Shown here: positions 56,901-64,000 of the stretch, one piece after another
Numbering within the stretch: the stretch's first letter is position 1
How the letters are laid out: every line of letters begins with the position of its first letter
NCBI GenBank assembly: GCA_006384855.1
Contig: VCJN01000486.1
Coordinates: 62,001 to 126,000 of the forward strand
Direction: 5' to 3'
Source of the DNA: Tetraselmis striata
Taxonomy: Eukaryota > Chlorophyta > Chlorodendrophyceae > Chlorodendrales > Chlorodendraceae
DNA: 64,000 nucleotides
Translations under genes and position numbers: made by a program
Notes under the pieces: model-generated
Database searches by the model: none
What the model saw: the letters and a program-made list of their open reading frames with translations, nothing else
What the model was told of the DNA's origin: nothing

Positions 56901-57314
56901 AACCGGGAAGGCAGCCAGCCAGCTCGAGTATGCGAGCAGGTTTCCGTGAGAATAGGCATCGCAGTTGGACGCCGCACCAGACACCGCCCTTGGTGCTGCC
57001 AGAGCCGGCGTCCAGCAGGATGCCATACGCCAGGTCCTTGTCCTTCTTGTGCTTCTTCTTCTTGTCCTCGCCGGCGCGAAGCAGGTCGGGCTTCAGTTCC
57101 CTCGACGCCGCGGCTGACACGTGGAGGAGGCTCGCAGCGCAGAGCAGCGCGAGCGCTGCCGCCGACAGGCGGCGCGCGCCGATCCTGGGAGCGCACACAG
57201 AAGGGCGGGGCGGGGGCGGGGGGGAAGGCTCAGGGGCATTTCTTCGCCCGCGCGTTGGACGACTTGATCAGCGACCGTTTGTGTAACAATCGAAAGCCAG
57301 CGCCCCGGCAGCAT
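53993..57314 (-). CDS. Apyrase / nucleoside triphosphate diphosphohydrolase (GDA1/CD39 family)
   Basis: Secretory-pathway or cell-surface enzyme removing phosphate from NTPs and NDPs. Minus-strand exons: 57184-56978, 56825-56732, 56604-56490, 56398-56262, 56118-56053, 55806-55675, 55589-55422, 55231-55084, 54791-54553, 54262-53993, all in phase (525 codons). A hydrophobic signal (LSAAALALLCAASLLHV) leads to apyrase conserved region 1, GILLDAGSGSTKG. Next come SWDPCYKEIPKLELVSKFSR, TPVFLTATAG joined to MRLIPEKDRA (region 2), ISGDDEGGFGFLDLNFLMG (region 3), an acidic insert (GQDDDDDDEGEDD), and GWIDTGGASLQ (region 4). The C-terminal half has SDPCLLSGQ, FYMCQWFVDDYVL and SDRIDSNKFAYTRG. Two introns (55232-55421 and 54263-54552) begin with GC. 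The first exon is uncertain: ATG at 57314 is the best upstream Met but its phase does not fit the acceptor at 57185. Confidence 0.87.
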
Positions 57315-58393
57315 CAAACCATAGCGACAAGCCGAGACGAACTTGTCGACTCGAGGCAGGCTGGTTCGGAGGTGCTATACTGCGGGCATGCGCAGGCAGA
57401 TCCGCTGGAGCGTCTATTGGCGTGGCGATGGCTGGCGCGACGGGTCGCCAGGGTCGGCTGGACTCGTTTGTGCCGGCGCTCTCTCACGGTAGCAAACCGT
57501 GCTGTGATCGTCGCACGCCAAACGCGGAAACAATCGCATGCCGGGAACCCTGATCGCGCGCTCGGTATGGGGAGGCTGCTCCCCCCCCCCCCCCTCCCCC
57601 CCCCCCCCCCCCCCCCCCCCCGCCGGGAGGCGTTGCGGATGGATGCAAAACGTATTCCGCTTGAGGCTGCCCGCACAATAACTAGACGGGAGGGCGCTGT
57701 GATGGGCCAGTTGGGTCGCCAGCAGCGGGCGGGGCGGATCGTAACACTGATGCAACAGCGACAGGCGGGTAACAAGCGCGCGCTCAATGGGAGCAAGCCA
57801 GACTGCGCGACGCACCGAAGCGCCATCATGTCGCTACCTGGCGCTAGCAGGTGCTGATGGAGTCGCGTCGCTGGATGAGGGGCGGGGGGGGGGGGGGGAG
57901 GGGGGGGGGGGGGGGGGGGCGAGGTGCCATTCGCTGGGGACGGCGCGTATGGATAAACCTAGACCTGTACCCGCTACCTACCGGTACAGATACTGTGTAC
58001 TCGCTAGAGTGTGTCCATGGGTTTGGTTACACACTTGCACTTTCTGATATTGTCCTTTTTTGGTGATTTCCTGATATCGCATTCTGCTGCTAGCTCATGT
58101 AATTCTATGCCACACACTTGGGGTTTCACGGGGTTTCAATCGGCAACCGAGTCCGGGTTTGCCAAAAAGATCGGAGTCTGTGTTACATGGAAAGCGCCGT
58201 TTTGTGGCTAGAAGGTTCAGCGAAAGCGGCCCGTGGGGGGGGGGGGGGGGGGCGGGGGGGGGGGGGGGCGGGGGGCGGGGGAGGGGGGGGCAGTCTGAGG
58301 AGAAGCCCGCAGGGCGGAGGCGGAAACGGGAGGGCGCTGCCGACGGCAGCGAGCTGGAAGATAGCAGACGAGCTGGTGGTGGCTGTCCTTGCT
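57315..58393. other. Intergenic with long C and G homopolymers
   Basis: C run at about 57582-57620, G runs at about 57885-57919 and 58236-58290. An inverted piece of repeat family B is at 58050-58105. No gene supported. Confidence 0.5.
58050..58105 (-). repeat. Dispersed repeat family B, inverted partial copy
   Basis: The minus strand reads AATTACATGAGCTAGCAGCA, GCGATATCAGGAAATCACC and AAAAAAGG, as at 31885. Confidence 0.65.
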
Positions 58394-58622
58394 AGAATCT
58401 GCCCGATACCCTAGCACCGGCCCGTACCCTAGCACCGGCCGGGCACATACATGTCCCGTGCGCCTTTGCGCGCGCGTGCCTGTCTCCCGGCCCGCCGGGC
58501 GCTCTGCTTTCACTCTCTCTTCCTGTCCACAGTCCCCGCAGCTCGAGCCCGGCTCGCTGCTCCCACTGTACGATGCTCCGAGCACTTCCACTCACCATCA
58601 CCTCCGCGGTTGAGCCGTTTAG
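58394..58622 (+). repeat. Direct repeat, left copy (~228 bp)
   Basis: GAATCTGCCCGATACCCTAGC to GCGGTTGAGCCGTTTA; more than 90% identical by eye to 60246-60470. It contains an internal tandem CCCTAGCACCGGCC pair. Confidence 0.85.
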
Positions 58623-58806
58623 GTTATGGGCCCTCGCACGTCACGTGGGCGCGAGCGGGGTACAGGGAGAAGTCCGTGCGTTCGGCGCACGTCCGGAGTC
58701 GTTCGAAAAACGGCCGAGGCGGCTGCCACAAGGGCGCCGAAAACTAGCCCACAAGGGGCGAGGGATGCACGCTGAGCCTCCGGGGCCAGTGCACAACCCT
58801 CCCGAC

Positions 58807-58929
58807 ACCGTATCGGGGTTCCGCCTACCGGCCCGAGAGAGCCAGCCTCCGGGGCTGCGCTCAACATACCGTATCGGGGTTCCGCCTACCGGCCCGAGAG
58901 AGGCAGCCTCCGGGGCTGAGCTCAACAGA
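58807..58929 (+). repeat. 61-bp tandem duplication
   Basis: Two copies beginning ACCGTATCGGGGTTCCGCC, at 58807 and 58868. Confidence 0.9.
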
Positions 58930-60245
58930 CAAGTCCCCGGGATCCTGTCGAACCACAATTGTACTTAGCTATGATTAGATTCAAACCTTAGATAGTATAT
59001 TCAGAAACACACACCCACACATCCACACACCTCGCGTCGGCCCATGCCGTCGCATGTCGTGGTTCCACGAGCAATATCACCGGAGGCAGACGGTGAAACG
59101 ACCGGCGAGCCCGCTGGTGGCTTTTGTTTAGTGGAAGGACCGCCGGGCGACCGTCGCGAAGCTGCTGTGACCTGCTGGAGTGTTACAGCGCGGAGCGCGT
59201 GATTTAGAAGCCGTCCAAGATCGTCGCAGCGAGAACAACACGCAAACCGCCCATGCGCCTACCTACCCCGGTCTCGCCTATCACATCCCACTTGCTTACA
59301 GGAATCAACAACGTGGTGCTCTTGCCGCCGACGCTGGACCGCGTAGCGAACATCCTTTTCGTCGTGCAGTACCTTATGTTTCGTGCAGTGCTTCATCGTG
59401 CTTCATACAACGGCAACATATCGCCACACAACGACTTCTCCGCGGCAGAACGCGCATCTACGGCACCGTACTTGTGGATCCTATGGGCGGCCGCTGCTAC
59501 GTACGACCCTTGCGCCTATTGCGCAGATCTGCATGGCGGCCAATTTGATGCACCGACGGCGACGGCGACAAGGGCAGCCAGTGCGGCGGCCGGGCGTACC
59601 AACTTCCGCGCCGCGCCCGACGGCTGCTAATGCCGCTGCATCATCGGCGAGCACAGTGGCGACCGCGAGGAGGGCGAGTGCATCATCCAGATCAGCAGCC
59701 TGCCTACGGGCAGCCCAGCTACGAGCAACTGTGTATGAGCAGCCTGGGCTCCCCTTGACTGCGTAGGCTTTCTGCCCTTGCGCTTTGGCATGGAGTCGTG
59801 CGCGCGCGATGGGGCTAGCGTCGACGAGGCAGCGCTACTACTGGGCTGGAAGCTCAGCTACGAGCAGCCCGCATTGTGCTCCCCCGCCTGCGTTGGCTAC
59901 CAGCAGCTCGTGCTCAGCAGCCCCGCCGCTCGCGGAGAGGTTGCCAGAAGCATCTTAGCGCAGCGCTCTCCCCGGCATCCCCCAAGGCACGAGGATGACG
60001 CCCTCGCGGCCTCATCACCAGTCAGCTCATCCGGCTCAACAGCTCCACAGCGGGGCGACTGTACAACATGGAGTGCGGTGCACGCGGAAGCGCGTCGCCC
60101 GGAAGCTATCAAGAATGTATAGAGTAGTCGCGATTAATTACTCTTGCTATTCAGTACTGTATTAGCGCCAGATTCCGAATATTGTTCCAATTGCACACAA
60201 CGGTCAAACGGAAATGACCCCCGAGTACAATTGAGGGGGGCTATT

Positions 60246-60470
60246 GGAATCTGCCCGATACCCTAGCACCGGCCCATACCCTAGCACCGGCCGGGCACAT
60301 GTCCCGCGCGCCTTTGCGCGCGCGTGCCTGTCTCCCGGCCCGCCGGGTGCTCTGCTTTCACTCTCTCTTCCAGTCCACAATCCCCGCAGCTCGAGCCCGG
60401 CTCGCTGCTCCCAATGTAAGATGCTCCGAGAACTTCCACTCACCATCACCTCCGCGGTTGAGCCGTTTAG
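60246..60470 (+). repeat. Direct repeat, right copy (~225 bp)
   Basis: Partner of 58394-58622 in the same orientation; the 1.6 kb between them has no recognised gene. The pair could be LTRs of a small element or split direct repeats of the adjacent DIRS-like element. Confidence 0.85.
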
Positions 60471-61199
60471 TCCAAAGTAGCTTCCCAACCGGGAGCGCAG
60501 GGCGCGGGCGATGGGGCAGTCCGCGTACTGAAACATGATGGTACCGGTAACCTAACTTGTTGAAAGCACCAACAGACCGTACGGGTCGCACTAGGATAGT
60601 TGAATTGATAGGACGAAACCCCATAAACTAGCTTGGATCATTTCAACTTACAATCGAGTCTAGTTTCGCCAGTTACATGCGGTTCGTTTACCACTGCGAG
60701 CGTCGTGGGCAGTCGGCAGGCGTGCCGACTAGACGAAGGCGGAAGATGTCTTGAGTTGTAGGAGGGTCTGCGCCGAGAGGTTAGGAACCTCGATCGAGGC
60801 GCATGCCCAGAACAGCGGCGGACGGGATATGTTGACGGCGCGAACGTCGGCGCGACATATGCCGGACGTGTCGCGGAATTAAGGCGCCATCTCCCGACTG
60901 CGCCCTACAGCACTTGCCGCGCGCCGTGGCGGCGTGCGTCACGAGCCGAAAATGCAAGCCAATAGGAGCAGCGAAGTTCGTGACGAGTGCCCAGCAGAGC
61001 GGCGGCACAGGCACCAGTAGGACGGGTACAACTGCGCGCACGGGCGCGCTAGCGCGCCACGTATAGCTAGGTGAAGTACTGGTACGCTGGCCGCGACGCG
61101 ATGGTAACTATGCACTTGTATTGGCGACGCACATTACGAGGGGTGGACACGCAACCCCGCGCGATGACAGCGTTGTGAGGCCCATGCCATCACTAGCGG

Positions 61200-62290
61200 C
61201 GGTCATCTCGCCGCCTCGCGCGAAGGGCGTCGCGTAAAACGCACAACGCTTTGGGGCGCGGGCACGTGGGATCCAGTATGGTCGTGCCGTGCCGACTCTT
61301 GGGTGCAGTGTCGGGGTCGATTGTCGGCGACGTCGCAGAAGACCCGCCGACTCGGTAAGCTGTCGCCGCGGCGGGTCGCGCTTCGCGGAGTGCGGTAGGT
61401 GAGGCGGCCGCTGCTGCTGCACTGGCGACGGCTGCCGACCACCTCGCAAGTCGCAGGCATATGATGACGCCACGAAATGCACAAGTCGCGTTAGGTGGCG
61501 GAGCTGTCCCCCGGCGGGCGGCTCGTGTTGTCAGAGATGATATATCGTAACGTCGGGAGCGGGTTGGCCGGCGTAGAGCCCCTTGTAGCCTACGCCGGCC
61601 CGTAACGATGCCAATGATATCGGGGCTAGGGTGACGACGAGGCGGCCGCCGCTGCTGCACCGGCGACGGTCGCCGAGGTTCCAAACCCGGAGTCGGACAG
61701 GGGTAGTTACGGTCACCACGAGACGCCAAGCACGCCATGTGGTAGAGCTGCCCCCCGGCGGGCCGCTGCAGGTTGTCATGGTCCTTGTGACGACGACGTT
61801 GCAGTAGGAGGCGTCGGAGACGCGCCGGGGCGAGCCGTGCAAAATCCTCCCACTGCGACCACACAGCAAACCTTCTCGCATCACGTTTAGGGTGAGGGCA
61901 ACGAGCCCTCTCAAAACACCGGCGCATGAGCGGCACCATACCCGTAACGGGCCAATTACGCGGGTAGTTACGAAAAACCACAACGTGTAATGACCGGTGA
62001 TGCCACGACGCCTGCTGCGACGACATGCGGACCGGGTTGAAGTGTCTTGTCGGAAAGCGAGTGGCCGACGACACGGACGTAGTCCTCCTCCGTCCGCGCC
62101 GATTTGTTACGGTAGGCGTAGTTGTCGTCGTTGACAACGAACCGTGACGAGCAGCGGCCGCTGCCGTAGTTGTTGTAGGAGCGCAGCGCGAGCGAGCCCG
62201 ACAACAGGTCGAGCGCCGTGGTACCAATCAAGTCGGCGCCGAGCATGTCGCGCGGAGGTCCCGAGTCAACCTCGCAGTCCACGGGGCTTC
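61200..62290 (-). mobile_element. DIRS-like element, probable tyrosine-recombinase region (decayed)
   Basis: Downstream of the RNase H part on the minus strand. Around 62200-62000 the frame reads LLSGSLALRSYNNYGSG and later SDKTLQPG, resembling the N-terminal core-binding segment of DIRS tyrosine recombinases. The rest is broken into shifting frames, and an imperfect ~240-bp tandem repeat covers 61400-61770. The catalytic R-H-R-Y set could not be identified. Confidence 0.45.
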
Positions 62291-62384
62291 TATGGAGTGA
62301 TTAACGAGTCTATAGCGCGGTGCGCGCCGGCCCGGGAGCGTACCGGTACCGTGCGCTCGTGAATGACGCGCGCTCCGCCCGCTC

Positions 62385-63235
62385 AGACTAGAGGAGGCCA
62401 TGGCACGGCCTAGGGTCCCTTGCCGGACGTAGAGCTAGGCCGGAGTGGCAGCCGAAAGACCGCCACGCTCCAGGCGGGTCGTCCGACTCCGGCGCGTGCC
62501 CCGAGCCTGCCGGGAAAGAAGAGGTCGCGCGTAGGCGGGTAGACGATCGTCTCGTCGGAGATCTCCAGCAGTTGTTGGTACCACCGATGGCACAGCGCGA
62601 TGACCGTCGCAGCGGCACCCGATTGGCGTAGCTTGGCGACCATGTCATCATGCAGCGGCCATCAGAGGGGTTGCAATTATTGCGAATTTCTGCGCCAGAA
62701 ATCGTCCGGCAAATGGAGAGAGTCCACCGCCTCGGAATGCGGGTCGCGCCACCGAGAATTGTAGCGGGGTAGCTGCGCGTTCTTCATCGAGGCGAATATG
62801 TCCAACGTGTGCAGTCCCCATATGCGCTTCAGGTAGGAGAAAATGCGGGAATTGAGATACAAGTTTTCGTAGTCGATCTCGCGGGTGAGTCGGTCGGCCG
62901 CACACGTTGGCCGCCAACTAGATGTACCGGGGTCGGATGCTGATGTCGTGCATGTAGTCTGAGATGTGCCACAATCGCCGCAGCTCCTCCATCGTGACCG
63001 GTGACCGCGAGGTTATCGAGGTCAAGGCCGCCACGACCGCGGTGCCTTACTACTCGTGCAGTAGTACCCGTCGTCCGCGCAGATGTGGCCGGAAGAATTC
63101 GATCGCCAAACGTACCGCCCGCAATTCCTTCCACGTGATGTGTTGCTTGCGGTCGGAATCGCACAAGAAACCGCGCGATTGGTACGAGGAATTGTCGTTG
63201 AGTATTGCTCCCCATCTGTAGCCGCTGGAGTCTCC
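62385..63235 (-). mobile_element. DIRS-like element, RNase H and connector region
   Basis: Minus strand with stops and shifts: HGDSSGYRWGAILNDNSSYQ and ITWKELRAVRLAIEFFRPHL (RNase H Asp and Glu positions), then ENLYLNSRIFSYLKRIWGLH, TLDIFASMKNAQLPRYNSRW, RDPHSEAVDSLHLP, and WYQQLLEISDETIVYPP with RDLFFPGRLG. This order (RNase H, then the V/I-D-L-F-A-S...N-x-Q-L-P-R-Y block, then W-x2-Q-x-WY) is characteristic of DIRS/Ngaro-type elements. Confidence 0.8.
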
Positions 63236-63283
63236 GTGTAGGTACGCTGATTCGATTAGCTTAAAGATCGAGCGGCCATTGTG

Positions 63284-63945
63284 CTATGCCGGTACCGATG
63301 TCCACCACTCCCGGGCGCGCTTCGGTTGATGCGTCAGTTTCACTCTTGCCACCCCCCCCCCCCATCCTCGCAGAGTGGCCAACACGCACTGCGGCACTCG
63401 CAGGAAGAACCGTGCGGGCGCTATCGCGAGGTAGAGGAACCGCGCCTTCCCCGCGAAGGAGGCCAATTGGCGGGCGGGCAGCCAGTGGCGGTGTGAGGCG
63501 GCGCGACCGAGGAAGCCGCTGCCCATTCTGGCCAGCGTCGCCAGCTTCTCCGCCGGCGCGCGGAATTCGCCGCGCCTGAGGTCCACCTCGAAGCCAAGGT
63601 GCTCGCCCACCTACGTAAGTTCCCAATGTCCCCTCTTCGGGTTGCGGATCAGGCCGAGGCGATCGAGTAGGGCGTCGACGCGGGTCCGTAGGGCGTAGGC
63701 CGCCTCGTTCCCGCGAGTCCGCTAGAAATAAGAACTCGTCGAGGTAGGGAAATATGCGCTTCCTTTTCCACCGGGTGTTCCGGAGAAAGCTCCGGGTGAT
63801 CTCGGTGATTTCGCGCGGGGGGGCACTCAAGGCCGGAAGCGGTGACTTTGCTTTAGGCGGCGAAGTCAAGGATGCCGTCCTCGGGCTCCGGTTGTAGCTC
63901 GGTGTCTCCGGCACTAGCTCCGGAATCAGCACCCTCAATAATGCG
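63284..63945 (-). mobile_element. DIRS-like element, reverse transcriptase C-terminal half (truncated by window end)
   Basis: Minus strand: LSAPPREITEITRSFLRNT then IFPYLDEFLFLA, the RT catalytic YLDD region written YLDE here, and after a frame change GEHLGFEVDLRRGEFRAPAE, KLATLARM, LPARQLASFAGKARFLYLAI and KRAREWWTSVP, the thumb/connection part. Upstream RT sequence lies beyond the window. A CCCCCCC run at 63352-63363 and stop codons indicate decay. Confidence 0.8.
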
Positions 63946-64000
63946 GGTCGTGCCCCAGGGGTTGGCCGAACGAATAGGGTCGTCCACGGTCGCTCCTAGC

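Noticed and set aside
61193..62227. 344-codon minus-strand frame read as one intact gene
   Set aside because: Arg/Pro/Thr-rich and interrupted in sense by better patches in other frames that match DIRS-type coding; it also crosses a tandem repeat.

Overview
The window looks like nuclear DNA of a green alga (Chlorophyta or a close relative). Five intron-rich genes can be followed exon by exon on GT-AG (sometimes GC-AG) junctions with reading frame kept. Several resemble green-lineage families: a CDK9/CDKC-like kinase, a plant-type membrane calcineurin-like phosphoesterase, a plastid-type metallo-hydrolase and a probable thylakoid protein with a bipartite transit sequence. TGTAA, the usual green-algal poly(A) signal, lies downstream of several stops. 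The DNA is GC-rich, with very many long G or C homopolymers. I cannot name the genus.

Layout. 0.5-3.1 kb: bZIP-type transcription factor gene (+). 3.7-5.4 kb: a probable low-complexity multi-exon gene (+). 6.5-17 kb: a transposon graveyard with a LINE-like fragment, a decayed Ty3/gypsy integrase (-), a second integrase broken by a hAT element, an H2C2 integrase finger (+) and a gag/zinc-knuckle remnant (-). 18.2-20.9 kb: CDK gene (+), tail-to-tail with the metallo-hydrolase gene (-, 21.2-22.9 kb). 25.2-28.4 kb: an element whose long inverted ends are arrays of 22-bp palindromes. 28.9-31.7 kb: two direct ~335-bp LTR-like repeats enclosing a ~66-bp minisatellite. 32.8-39.8 kb: 15-exon phosphoesterase gene (+). 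41.0-42.3 kb: a 1.34-kb element with short inverted ends. 42.8-44.8 kb: DGAT2-like acyltransferase (+). 45.9-47.3 kb: an unidentified intronless frame (-). 48.6-50.9 kb: thylakoid-type protein gene (+). 51.8-52.2 kb: inverted second copy of the LINE-like fragment. 54.0-57.3 kb: apyrase/NTPDase gene (-). 58.4-60.5 kb: two direct repeats. 61-64 kb: a decayed DIRS-like tyrosine-recombinase retroelement (-), cut by the window end.

The host genes are ordinary single-copy housekeeping functions (transcription, lipid synthesis, nucleotide hydrolysis, plastid) and do not form an operon or obvious cluster. Everything between them is mobile or repeat DNA. All splice models were read by eye: consistent total frame supports them, but no transcript data were available.
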